Below, one piece after another: positions 1-9,026 of a DNA stretch of 64,000 bases. A program made the position numbers and the translations under genes. Position 1 is the stretch's first letter, and every line of letters starts with the position of its first letter. The notes beneath the pieces are model-generated. The model had not been told where the DNA came from. It ran no database searches and saw only the letters and a program-made list of their open reading frames with translations. This stretch comes from Atlantibacter hermannii (GTDB lineage Bacteria; Pseudomonadota; Gammaproteobacteria; Enterobacterales; Enterobacteriaceae), in the NCBI GenBank assembly GCA_900635495.1, contig LR134136.1, forward strand, positions 310,001 to 374,000, given 5' to 3'.

Positions 1-1181
1 ACGAAACTGGTGGTGGATATCGCATCCTCCATCCGCTGGGAGTGGATTGCGGTGGGAACGGCGGTGGTGTTTTTATTCCAGCTGCTGCGCCCTTTCTTCC
101 AGAAAAGCTTCAAAAAAGTTTCCGGTCCGAAGTTTATTCTGCCAGCCATTGATGGCTCGACGGCGAAGCAAAACTGTTTCTGGTGGCGCTGCTGGTGCTG
201 GCCGTTGCCTGGCCGTTTATGGTATCGCGCGGGACGGTGGATATCGCCACCCTGACCATGATTTACGTGATCCTCGGTCTTGGTTTGAATGTGGTGGTGG
301 GGCTTTCCGGTCTGCTGGTGCTGGGTTACGGCGGTTTCTACGCGATTGGTGCGTACACCTTCGCGCTGCTTAACCACTATTACGGCCTCGGCTTCTGGAC
401 CTGTCTACCGCTGGCGGGTCTGGTCGCGGCAGCGGCGGGCTTCCTGTTGGGCTTCCCGGTACTGCGTCTGCGCGGCGACTATCTGGCGATCGTGACCCTC
501 GGTTTTGGTGAAATCGTCCGTATTCTGCTGCTCAATAATACCGAAGTGACCGGCGGGCCGAACGGCATCAGCCAGATCCCGAAACCGACTTTGTTTGGTC
601 TTGAGTTCAACCGTGCGCCGCGTGAAGGGGGCTGGGATACCTTCAGCAATTTCTTCGGCATGAAATACGACCCCAGCGACCGAATCATTTTCCTCTATCT
701 GGTGGCGCTGCTGCTGGTGGTGATCACGCTGTTTGTGATTAACCGTCTGCTGCGTATGCCGTTAGGCCGTGCCTGGGAAGCGCTGCGTGAAGATGAAATC
801 GCCTGTCGCTCGCTGGGCCTGAACCCGACGCGCATCAAGCTGACCGCCTTTACCATCAGCGCCGCGTTTGCCGGTTTTGCCGGGACGCTGTTTGCCGCAC
901 GCCAGGGGTTTGTCAGCCCGGAATCCTTTACCTTCGCCGAATCGGCATTCGTGCTGGCGATTGTGGTGCTGGGCGGTATGGGCTCGCAGTTCGCGGTTAT
1001 TCTCGCGGCGATCCTGCTGGTCGTCTCGCGTGAACTGATGCGTGACTTCAATGAATACAGCATGTTGATGCTGGGCGGTTTGATGGTGCTGATGATGATC
1101 TGGCGTCCGCAAGGGCTGCTGCCGATGACGCGTCCGCAACTGAAGTTAAAGAATGGGCACGTTGAAGGAGAGAAAGCATGA
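1..1181 (+). CDS. livM: LivM, branched-chain amino acid ABC transporter permease (5' partial, frameshifted)
   Basis: Inner-membrane permease of the high-affinity Leu/Ile/Val (LIV-I/LS) ABC importer; it works with LivH and the ATPases LivG and LivF. The window opens inside the gene, at about residue 30 of the E. coli protein. Reading starts in frame 1 and matches E. coli LivM up to about base 165. The frame then changes near 166–172, where one A seems to be missing from an A run, and continues from about 174 to the stop at 1181. The second segment is strongly hydrophobic, with many Leu/Val/Ala membrane spans and the EAA-type loop around GRAWEALREDEIACRSLGL. The 3' end overlaps the livG start by four bases, the usual operon arrangement. 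The break is probably a sequencing error because both sides align end to end with the family. Confidence 0.93.
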
Positions 1182-1947
1182 GTCAGCCGATTTTAAGCGT
1201 TTGAAGGCCTGATGATGCGTTTTGGCGGCCTGCTGGCGGTCAACAATGTCTCTCTGGAACTGCGTGAACATGAAATCGTGTCTTTAATCGGCCCGAACGG
1301 CGCGGGGAAAACCACGGTGTTTAACTGCCTGACCGGGTTTCTATAAGCCGACCGGCGGGACGATTAAACTGCGCGACAAGCATCTGGAAGGCCTGCCGGG
1401 CCAACAAATCGCGCGTATGGGCGTAGTGCGTACCTTTCAGCACGTTCGCCTGTTTCGTGAAATGACGGTGATTGAAAACCTGCTGGTGGCGCAACATCAG
1501 CAGTTAAAAACCGGCCTGTTTTCCGGCCTGCTGAAAACCCCGGCGTTTCGTCGCACTCATAGCGAAGCGCTGGATCGCGCCGCCACCTGGCTTGACCGCA
1601 TCGGGCTGCTGCCGCATGCAAACCGTCAGGCCAGCAACCTGGCTTATGGCGATCAGCGTCGTCTGGAGATTGTGCGTTGCATGGTGACCCAGCCTGAAAT
1701 CCTGATGCTGGATGAACCGGCGGCGGGTCTGAACCCGAAAGAGACCAAAGAGCTGGATGAGCTGATCGTTGAGCTACGCGACCATCACAACACCACTATT
1801 TTGCTGATTGAGCATGATATGAAGCTGGTAATGGGGATTTCCGATCGCATTTACGTGGTGAATCAGGGAACGCCCCTTGCTAACGGTACGCCGGAGCAAA
1901 TCCGTAATAATCCTGATGTTATCCGTGCATACCTGGGCGAGGCATAA
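1178..1947 (+). CDS. livG: LivG, branched-chain amino acid ABC transporter ATPase (two frameshifts)
   Basis: One of the two cytoplasmic ATPases of the LIV importer. The start ATG at 1178 overlaps the livM stop and follows AAGGAGAG. Translation begins MSQPILSV and hits TGA at 1202 because of one extra T around 1200–1202. The next frame carries the Walker A motif (GPNGAGKTT, about 1291–1317) and meets TAA near 1344 after a second extra base around 1338–1342. From there a clean frame runs to 1947, with the signature region LAYGDQRRLEI, Walker B (ILMLDEP) and the switch His (LLIEHD). Removing the two bases gives 255 residues, the E. coli length. Two compensating insertions inside a conserved ATPase suggest base-calling errors, not a pseudogene. 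Confidence 0.92.
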
Positions 1948-1948
1948 G

Positions 1949-2663
1949 ATGGAAAAAGTCATGTTGTCTTTTGACAAAGTCAGCGCCCACTACGGCAAAA
2001 TCCAGGCGCTGCATGAGGTCAGTTTGCAAATTAAACAGGGTGAAATCGTCACCCCTGATCGGCGCTAACGGCGCCGGGAAAACCACGCTGCTCGGTACGC
2101 TGTGCGGCGATCCGCGTGCCAGCAGCGGGCGTATCGTATTCGACGGGAAAGATATTACCGACTGGCACACGGCGAAAATCATGCGCGAAGCGGTAGCGAT
2201 TGTGCCGGAAGGAAGACGCGTATTTTCCCGCATGACGGTGGAAGAGAACCTGGCGATGGGCGGCTTCTTTGCCGATCGCCATCAGTATCACGAGCGTATC
2301 GAGCGGGTCTATCAGCTGTTCCCGCGCCTGCATGAGCGCCGCATTCAGCGTGCGGGCACCATGTCCGGGGGCGAACAGCAGATGCTGGCAATTGGCCGCG
2401 CGCTAATGAGCCAGCCGCGTTTGCTGCTGCTGGATGAACCGTCGCTGGGTCTCGCGCCGATTATCATTCAGCAGATTTTCGACACTATCGAACAGTTGCG
2501 TAAAGAAGGGATGACGATCTTCCTGGTGGAGCAAAACGCCAACCAGGCGTTGAAGCTCGCCGATCGCGGCTACGTCCTGGAAAACGGTCACGTGGTGCTG
2601 GAAGACACCGGCGATGCGCTGCTGGCGAACGAAGCGGTACGCAGTGCGTATCTCGGCGGTTAA
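1949..2663 (+). CDS. livF: LivF, branched-chain amino acid ABC transporter ATPase (one frameshift)
   Basis: Second ATPase of the LIV importer, last gene of the liv operon here. ATG at 1949 lies one base after the livG stop and reads MEKVMLSFDKVSAHYGKIQALHEV. The frame breaks in a run of four C at 2052–2055, where removing one C gives IVTLIGANGAGKTT with an intact Walker A. Downstream are the signature MSGGEQQ, Walker B LLLLDEPSLGL and the His loop LVEQNA. The corrected length is 237 residues, equal to E. coli LivF. A strong intrinsic terminator follows 18 bases after the stop. Confidence 0.93.
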
Positions 2664-2680
2664 CGGGTTGATAACTGAAA

Positions 2681-2706
2681 AAGGAGCCGCATGGCTCCTT
2701 TTTTGT
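2681..2706 (+). terminator. Intrinsic terminator of the liv operon
   Basis: Stem GGAGCC (2683–2688) / GGCTCC (2693–2698) with loop GCAT, preceded by A's and followed by a run of T at 2699–2704. It sits just after the livF stop, and its T-tract abuts the first box of the phd-doc operator array. Confidence 0.9.
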
Positions 2707-2736
2707 ACGCTTTACTTGTACAATTAACTTGTACGT
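2703..2736 (+). promoter_or_regulatory. Triple TTGTAC repeat, probable Phd operator and promoter region
   Basis: TTGTAC occurs at 2703, 2716 and 2729, exactly 13 bases apart. The middle copy extends to the palindrome TTGTACAA and the last two copies share the preceding AAC or AC. The block lies between the liv terminator and the antitoxin ribosome binding site (AAAGGAGGGG, 2738–2747). Phd-family antitoxins repress their own promoters by binding short palindromes. I infer that this array is the autoregulatory operator; no binding data are available. Confidence 0.6.
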
Positions 2737-2749
2737 AAAAGGAGGGGTT

Positions 2750-2971
2750 ATGCAAACCATGAACTATAGCGAAGCGCGCCAGAATCTTGCTGCCGCGCTC
2801 GAGACAGCTGCGCTGGGTACGCCTGTTACTATCACCCGTCGGGGCCACAAACCTGCGGTAATTATTAGCGCCGAAGAATTCGAACGTTATCAACAAGCAA
2901 AGATGGATGCCGAATTTGCCGCCATCATGGCTATTCATGGCAATGAAATCAGGGAACTTGCCGATAAATGA
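2750..2971 (+). CDS. phd: Phd/YefM-family antitoxin
   Basis: 73-residue antitoxin of a type II toxin–antitoxin pair. I chose ATG 2750 because AGGAGGGG ends three bases upstream; an in-frame TTG at 2729 lies inside the operator and has no Shine-Dalgarno. The N-terminal half (MNYSEARQNLAAALETA, then TITRRGHKPAVIISAEEFERY) is the standard Phd/YefM DNA-binding fold. The C-terminal tail, from about residue 52, is the usual region that wraps and neutralises the toxin. The stop overlaps the doc ATG by four bases, so the two are translationally coupled. In E. coli K-12 livF and ugpB are neighbours without this pair; I recall a similar pair at this spot in Salmonella, which I could not check. Confidence 0.88.
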   Translation: MQTMNYSEARQNLAAALETAALGTPVTITRRGHKPAVIISAEEFERYQQAKMDAEFAAIMAIHGNEIRELADK

Positions 2972-3336
2972 CAATTCAGTTTATCTCAGCGGAAGAGATA
3001 ATTCGTTTTCATGACAGATTGCTGGCCGTCACGCCAGGCGTACCCGGTATGGTCGATCCGGGTCGGGCGGAAGCACTGTTATACCGTGTGCTTAACAAAT
3101 ACAAGTATGAAGGCGTTAATGACCTCTGGCTTTTGGCAGCAATGCACCTGCTGGCTATTTCCCGAGGGCATATCTTCAATGATGGCAATAAACGCACGGC
3201 GCTGTTTATTACCTTGTTGTTCCTTAAGCGCAATGGGATAACGCTTCCCGCCAACCCGGCATTTGTCGAGTTAACGGTGGCGGCGGCGGCAGGACAACTT
3301 AGCCTTGAAGAGATAGCGCGTCAGTTACGAAAGTAA
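2968..3336 (+). CDS. doc: Doc-family toxin (Fic fold)
   Basis: 122-residue toxin, close to the 126 residues of phage P1 Doc. The Fic/Doc active-site motif HIFNDGNKRTA is complete at residues 68–78: His68, Phe70, Asp72, Asn74, Lys75 and Arg76 are all present. In P1 Doc this motif supports phosphorylation of elongation factor EF-Tu, which arrests translation. It has the Doc form (D-G-N-K-R) rather than the AMP-transferring Fic form (GNGR). It overlaps the antitoxin by four bases and is followed by 177 bases of ugp regulatory DNA. Nothing in the sequence suggests it is inactive. Confidence 0.9.
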   Translation: MTIQFISAEEIIRFHDRLLAVTPGVPGMVDPGRAEALLYRVLNKYKYEGVNDLWLLAAMHLLAISRGHIFNDGNKRTALFITLLFLKRNGITLPANPAFVELTVAAAAGQLSLEEIARQLRK

Positions 3337-3398
3337 GTGGCTTTCGCCATTATTCCGTCATCTCTCCATCATCCCTTCGACATCTCTACGGCATCTCA

Positions 3399-3438
3399 CT
3401 GTCATTGTTTTGTAATCAAAAGGTTATTTTTCTGTCAT
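3399..3438 (+). promoter_or_regulatory. PhoB box array upstream of ugpB
   Basis: Four seven-base units start at 3399 (CTGTCAT), 3410 (TTGTAAT), 3421 (AGGTTAT) and 3432 (CTGTCAT). Each is 11 bases from the next, the spacing of PhoB direct repeats. Two units match the consensus CTGTCAT exactly. E. coli ugp is a known Pho-regulon operon, so phosphate-starvation induction is expected here. Confidence 0.82.
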
Positions 3439-3513
3439 TCGAGCGTGTCATGTTACCTCGCGAGCATAAAACGCGTGATTTCGCGCATCCGGCACAACAA
3501 GAGAGATAACCGC

Positions 3514-4827
3514 ATGACATCGTTACGTTCAGCTTCAGCTCTGGCGATTGGGATGGCATTTGCCAGTCAGACTTTCGCCGCCACTACGATCCCGTTCTGG
3601 CACTCTATGGAAGGCGAACTGGGTAAGGAAGTGGAATCCTTAGCGCAGCGCTTTAACAAGACTCACCCGGATTACCAGATTACCCCTGTCTATAAAGGCA
3701 ACTATGAGCAGAGCCTGGCCGCCGGAATTGCAGCGTTTCGTACCGGCAATGCGCCTGCGATTTTGCAGGTGTATGAAGTGGGTACGGCGACCATGATGGC
3801 GTCGAAAGCTATCAAGCCAGTGTATGAAGTGTTCAACGATGCGGGCATCAAGTTTGACGAATCCCGGTTCGTGCCGACGGTCGCCGGTTATTACACCGAC
3901 GCGAAAAGCGGCCACCTGCTGTCGCAGCCGTTCAACAGCTCCACCCCGGTGCTGTATTACAACAAAGACGCCTTCAAAAAAGCCGGTTTAGACCCGGAAC
4001 AGCCGCCGAAAACCTGGCAGGAACTGGCGGACTACACCGCGAAGCTGAAAGCTGCCGGAATGAAATGCGGCTACGCCAGCGGCTGGCAGGGTTGGATCCA
4101 GATTGAAAATTTCAGCGCCTGGCACGGCCTGCCGGTGGCAACTGAAAACAACGGCTTTAACGGCACCAACGCCGTTCTGGAATTCAACAAGCCGGAGCAG
4201 GTTAAACATATCGCCATGCTGCAGGATCTGAACAAGAAAGGGGATTTCACCTACTTTGGCCGTAAGGACGAATCCACTGAGAAGTTCTATAACGGCGACT
4301 GCGCAATTACCACCGCCTCTTCCGGATCGCTGGCCGATATTCGCCACTATGCCAAATTCAACTATGGCGTAGGGATGATGCCATACGATGCTGACGCCAA
4401 AGGCGCGCCGCAAAACGCCATTATCGGCGGGGCCAGTCTGTGGGTGATGCAGGGTAAAGACAAAGCGACCTATCAGGGCGTGGCGGAATTCCTCGACTTC
4501 CTGGCGAAGCCGGAAAACGCAGCCGAATGGCACCAGAAAACCGGTTATCTGCCGATTACCAAAGCGGCGTACGACCTGACCCGCGAGCAGGGCTTCTACG
4601 ATAAAAACCCGGGTGCCGATATCGCGACCCGTCAGATGCTGAACAAGCCGCCGTTGGCGTATACCAAAGGGTTGCGTCTGGGCAACATGCCGCAAATCCG
4701 CACCGTAGTGGATGAAGAGCTGGAAAGCGTCTGGACCAATAAGAAAACGCCTCAGCAGGCACTGGATTCCGCCGTTGAGCGTGGTAACCAGCTGCTGCGC
4801 CGCTTCGAACAATCCACCAAATCCTGA
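3514..4827 (+). CDS. ugpB: UgpB, sn-glycerol-3-phosphate-binding periplasmic protein
   Basis: Periplasmic solute-binding protein of the UgpBAEC importer, which captures sn-glycerol-3-phosphate and glycerophosphodiesters. ATG 3514 gives 437 residues (E. coli 438). It starts with a Sec signal peptide of about 23 residues (MTSLRSASALAIGMAFASQTFA, cleavage before ATTIPFW). The reading frame is open upstream to 3337, but that part is Pho-box DNA and lacks homology. The mature sequence matches E. coli UgpB throughout, including WHSMEGELGKEVESLAQRF and QPFNSSTPVLYYNKDAFKKAGLDP. It is the first gene of ugpBAECQ and is followed by a terminator-like hairpin, which would favour excess binding protein over permease. 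Confidence 0.97.
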   Translation: MTSLRSASALAIGMAFASQTFAATTIPFWHSMEGELGKEVESLAQRFNKTHPDYQITPVYKGNYEQSLAAGIAAFRTGNAPAILQVYEVGTATMMASKAIKPVYEVFNDAGIKFDESRFVPTVAGYYTDAKSGHLLSQPFNSSTPVLYYNKDAFKKAGLDPEQPPKTWQELADYTAKLKAAGMKCGYASGWQGWIQIENFSAWHGLPVATENNGFNGTNAVLEFNKPEQVKHIAMLQDLNKKGDFTYFGRKDESTEKFYNGDCAITTASSGSLADIRHYAKFNYGVGMMPYDADAKGAPQNAIIGGASLWVMQGKDKATYQGVAEFLDFLAKPENAAEWHQKTGYLPITKAAYDLTREQGFYDKNPGADIATRQMLNKPPLAYTKGLRLGNMPQIRTVVDEELESVWTNKKTPQQALDSAVERGNQLLRRFEQSTKS

Positions 4828-4837
4828 TAAAAATCTG

Positions 4838-4875
4838 CCCCTCACGCTGGCCGCGCGCCGGGTGAGGGGTTTTTA
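4838..4875 (+). terminator. Terminator-like hairpin between ugpB and ugpA
   Basis: CCCCTCAC (4838–4845) pairs with GTGAGGGG (4862–4869), with a GC-rich 16-base loop, followed by TTTTTAT. It lies inside the operon. It probably acts as a partial terminator and as a 3' stabiliser of the ugpB message, giving more UgpB than membrane components. Confidence 0.75.
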
Positions 4876-4887
4876 TTGAGTAACGCT

Positions 4888-5775
4888 ATGTCTTCTTCAC
4901 GCCCGGTATTCCAGTCCGGCTGGTTGCCGTATCTGCTGTTATTACCTCAACTTGCCATTACGGTGGTGTTTTTTATCTGGCCTGCCGGGGAGGCGCTCTG
5001 GTATTCGGTGCAAAGCGTCGATCCGTTTGGGCTGTCGAGCGAGTTCGTCGGCCTGGATAACTTTCGCCAGTTACTGAACGACAGTTACTACCTGGACTCC
5101 TTCTGGACCACCCTTAAATTCAGCGGCATGGTGACGTTTTTTGGCCTGGTGAGTTCGCTTTTTTTCGCCGCGCTGGTGGATTACGTGGTGCGCGCCAGTC
5201 GTCTGTATCAAACCCTGATGCTGCTGCCCTACGCTGTCGCTCCGGCGATTGCCGCGGTGCTGTGGATTTTCCTGTTTAACCCCGGACGCGGGCTGATTAC
5301 CCATTGGCTGGAGCTGATGGGTTATCAGTGGAATCACGCCCAGAACAGCGGGCAGGCGATGTTCCTGGTGGTGTTCGCCTCGGTATGGAAACAGATCAGT
5401 TATAACTTTCTGTTTTTCTTTGCGGCGTTACAGTCGATTCCCCGTTCGCTGGTGGAAGCGGCGGCAATTGACGGCGCAGGCCCGGTGCGCCGCTTCTTTA
5501 AGCTCTCGCTACCGCTGATTGCCCCGGTGAGCTTCTTCCTGCTGGTGGTGAACCTGGTTTACGCCTTCTTCGACACCTTCCCGGTGATCGATGCCGCGAC
5601 AGCGGGCGGGCCCGTACAGGCGACCACGACGCTCATCTATAAAATCTACCGCGAAGGCTTTGCCGGGCTGGATCTGTCGGCGTCGGCTGCGCAGTCGGTG
5701 GTGCTGATGGCGCTGGTGATTTTATTGACGGTAGTGCAGTTCCGCTACGTTGAAAAAAGGGTGCGATACCAATGA
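4888..5775 (+). CDS. ugpA: UgpA, glycerol-3-phosphate ABC transporter permease
   Basis: One of the two inner-membrane permeases of the Ugp importer, 295 residues from ATG 4888 (MSSSRPVFQSGW, as in E. coli). An upstream in-frame TTG at 4876 sits in the T-tract of the hairpin and is unlikely to be used. Six hydrophobic spans are visible, the first at about residues 13–35. The EAA loop that contacts UgpC appears as RSLVEAAAIDGAGPVRRFFKLSLPL near residues 190–215. The stop overlaps the ugpE start by four bases. Confidence 0.96.
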   Translation: MSSSRPVFQSGWLPYLLLLPQLAITVVFFIWPAGEALWYSVQSVDPFGLSSEFVGLDNFRQLLNDSYYLDSFWTTLKFSGMVTFFGLVSSLFFAALVDYVVRASRLYQTLMLLPYAVAPAIAAVLWIFLFNPGRGLITHWLELMGYQWNHAQNSGQAMFLVVFASVWKQISYNFLFFFAALQSIPRSLVEAAAIDGAGPVRRFFKLSLPLIAPVSFFLLVVNLVYAFFDTFPVIDAATAGGPVQATTTLIYKIYREGFAGLDLSASAAQSVVLMALVILLTVVQFRYVEKRVRYQ

Positions 5776-6617
5776 TTGAACACCGTCGCGGGCTGGATAT
5801 TTTCAGCCATTGCATGCTCATCCTCGGTATCGCCGTGATCCTGTTCCCGCTGTACGTGGCCTTTGTGGCCGCCACGCTGGATAACAAGGCGGTATTCGAA
5901 ACCCCAATGACGCTGATCCCCGACGGGCATTTGTGGGAAAACCTCAGCCATATCTGGGTGCATGGCGTGGGCGCAAACAGCGCACCTTTTGGTCTGATGC
6001 TGTTCAACAGCCTGGTGATGGCGCTGACCATCACGGTTGGCAAAATTGCCGTATCTGTGCTGTCGGCGTTTGCCATCGTCTGGTTTCGTTTCCCCCTGCG
6101 CAACCTCTGCTTCTGGATGATTTTCATCACCCTGATGCTGCCGGTGGAAGTGCGTATTTTCCCGACGGTAGAGGTGATCGCAAGGCTGGATCTGCTCGAC
6201 AGCTACACCGGCCTGACCCTGCCGCTGATGGCTTCCGCCACCGCCACCTTCCTGTTCCGCCAGTTCTTTATGACCCTGCCGGACGAGTTGATTGAAGCGG
6301 CACGCATTGACGGCGCTTCGCCGATGCGCTTTTTCCGCGACATCGTACTGCCGCTCTCCCGCACCAATCTGGCGGCGCTGTTTGTCATCACCTTTATCTA
6401 CGGCTGGAACCAGTACTTATGGCCGCTCCTGATCATCAGCGACATCCATCTGGGTACGGCGGTTGCAGGCATTAAAGGGATGATATCAACCGGCGAGGGG
6501 AGCACTCAGTGGAATCAGGTGATGGCAGCGATGCTGCTGACCCTCATCCCGCCGGTGGTGATTGTTTTAGTCATGCAGCGCGCGTTTGTACGCGGGCTGG
6601 TCGATAGCGATAAATAG
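5772..6617 (+). CDS. ugpE: UgpE, glycerol-3-phosphate ABC transporter permease
   Basis: Second permease of the Ugp importer; 281 residues, identical in length to E. coli UgpE. It starts MIEHRRGLDIFSHCMLILGIAVILFPLYVAF with a first membrane span at about 12–34. The EAA motif is DELIEAARIDGASPMRFFRDIVLPLS, near residues 173–198. ATG 5772 overlaps the ugpA stop (ATGA), and ugpC follows after nine bases. Confidence 0.96.
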   Translation: MIEHRRGLDIFSHCMLILGIAVILFPLYVAFVAATLDNKAVFETPMTLIPDGHLWENLSHIWVHGVGANSAPFGLMLFNSLVMALTITVGKIAVSVLSAFAIVWFRFPLRNLCFWMIFITLMLPVEVRIFPTVEVIARLDLLDSYTGLTLPLMASATATFLFRQFFMTLPDELIEAARIDGASPMRFFRDIVLPLSRTNLAALFVITFIYGWNQYLWPLLIISDIHLGTAVAGIKGMISTGEGSTQWNQVMAAMLLTLIPPVVIVLVMQRAFVRGLVDSDK

Positions 6618-6626
6618 AGAAGGCAC

Positions 6627-7690
<1,064 letters not shown>

Positions 7691-7694
<4 letters not shown>

Positions 7695-8431
7695 ATAACT
7701 GGCCTTACCCTGCGATTGTCGCGCATCGGGGCGGCGGTAAGCTGGCTCCGGAAAATACCCTGGCGGCTATCGACGTAGGGGCGCGTTATGGGCATACTAT
7801 GATTGAATTTGACGCCAAACTCTCCAGAGACGGCCAGATCTTTTTGCTGCATGACGACACGCTGGAACGCACCAGCAATGGCTGGGGCATTGCCGGCAAT
7901 CTGGACTGGAGCGATCTGGTGAAAGTGGATGCCGGAAGCTGGTTCAGCGGCGAATTCAAGGGCGAAGCACTGCCGCTGCTTAAAGAGGTGGCGGAGCGCT
8001 GCCGGACGCACGGCATGATGGCGAATATTGAAATCAAACCGACGACCGGCACCGACGCGCAAACCGGAAAAGCGGTGGCGCTGGCGGCGCGGGAAGAGTG
8101 GCAGGGGATGACGCCCCCGCTGCTGTCGTCATTTTCAGTAGCTGCGCTTGAGGCGGCGCAGCAGGCGGCTCCGGAACTGCCGCGTGGATTGCTGATGGAT
8201 GAATGGCAGAGCGACTGGCGTGAGCTGACCGCACGACTTGAATGCGTGTCGATTCACCTGAATCACAGACTGCTGGACGAAGCGCGCGTCGCAGCGATTA
8301 AAGCCGCCGGGTTAAAAATTCTGGTGTACACCGTCAATAATCCCCAGCGCGCGGCGACGCTGCTGCGCTGGGGAGTCGACTGCATTTGCACCGATCGTAT
8401 TGACGAGATCGGCCCGCATTTTCACGCTTAA
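7691..8431 (+). CDS. ugpQ: UgpQ, cytosolic glycerophosphodiester phosphodiesterase
   Basis: Hydrolyses glycerophosphodiesters to sn-glycerol-3-phosphate and an alcohol as they enter through Ugp. 246 residues (E. coli 247), no signal peptide. GDPD-family active-site residues are in place: His12-Arg13 in AHRGGGKLAPENT, Glu39 and Asp41 in MIEFDAKLS, and His54 in LLHDDTLERT. A metal-ligand Glu follows in NIEIKP. It is the last gene of ugpBAECQ. The stop overlaps the stop of convergent yhhA by three bases. Confidence 0.96.
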
Positions 8432-8904
8432 GGCCCGATAGTCTTCAACGGAATATTCGGCTGCGGCATGGTCGTCACGCCCTGATTCGTTAGCGTGCCG
8501 TTATTCTGCCGCAGCATATCGCCGTTGGTTTTACCGGACAGCATATGCTGTTGATTATTCAACAGGCGATCCTGACTGGATGAACCGTTATTCAGCATGC
8601 CGCCGTTGGTGTTGGGCAGGACTTGCTGGGTTTGCTGATTCATCTCGCCCGGCGCTGATTCCCGGATGCGCTGGGTATTATTATTTATCTGCGATTCAAG
8701 GTGCTGTTGCTGAACCCGGTTCTGGGTCTGCAACTGTTGATTCAGCATGCCTTTTTGTTGGATTTGCTGGCTTTGCATTTGGTTCTGCATCCGCTGCTCG
8801 CTCGGATTGACGTACCCCGGCTGGTTAGGGTTATTCAACACATTCACCGGTTGTGCAAAGCTGTAAGGCGACAGAAGCGCCGCGATAATTAACAGTTTTT
8901 TCAT
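8428..8904 (-). CDS. yhhA: YhhA, DUF2756 family small exported protein
   Basis: 158-residue protein of unknown function matching E. coli YhhA. I chose the ATG at 8904 (MKKLLIIAALL); the ATG two codons upstream touches the AGGAGG sequence, which is well spaced only for the later ATG. A signal peptide of about 18 residues ends at SFAQ. The mature part begins PVNVLNNPNQPGYVNPSEQRM and is then a low-complexity Gln/Asn-rich stretch with many QQ and LNNQ units (residues 35–150), probably unstructured in the periplasm. It is divergent from ggt and convergent with ugpQ. Confidence 0.9.
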   Translation of the reverse strand: MKKLLIIAALLSPYSFAQPVNVLNNPNQPGYVNPSEQRMQNQMQSQQIQQKGMLNQQLQTQNRVQQQHLESQINNNTQRIRESAPGEMNQQTQQVLPNTNGGMLNNGSSSQDRLLNNQQHMLSGKTNGDMLRQNNGTLTNQGVTTMPQPNIPLKTIGP

Positions 8905-9026
8905 CGTCATTCCTCCTCGTGAAGGATCTTCTAAGTTTACTTGCTTTCCGGCCTGACGATGATCTTTTAAGAGTTGTGAACCAGGCTTAAGCGGGGGACG
9001 AGCCCCGTTAAACCCGGAGAACAACA

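Noticed and set aside
1197..1345. Programmed frameshifting in livG
   Set aside because: No slippery heptamer plus structure, and similar breaks occur in many unrelated genes of the window.
3988..4845. Long open frame (285 codons) antisense to ugpB
   Set aside because: It mirrors the ugpB codons and has no recognisable domain or ribosome binding site.
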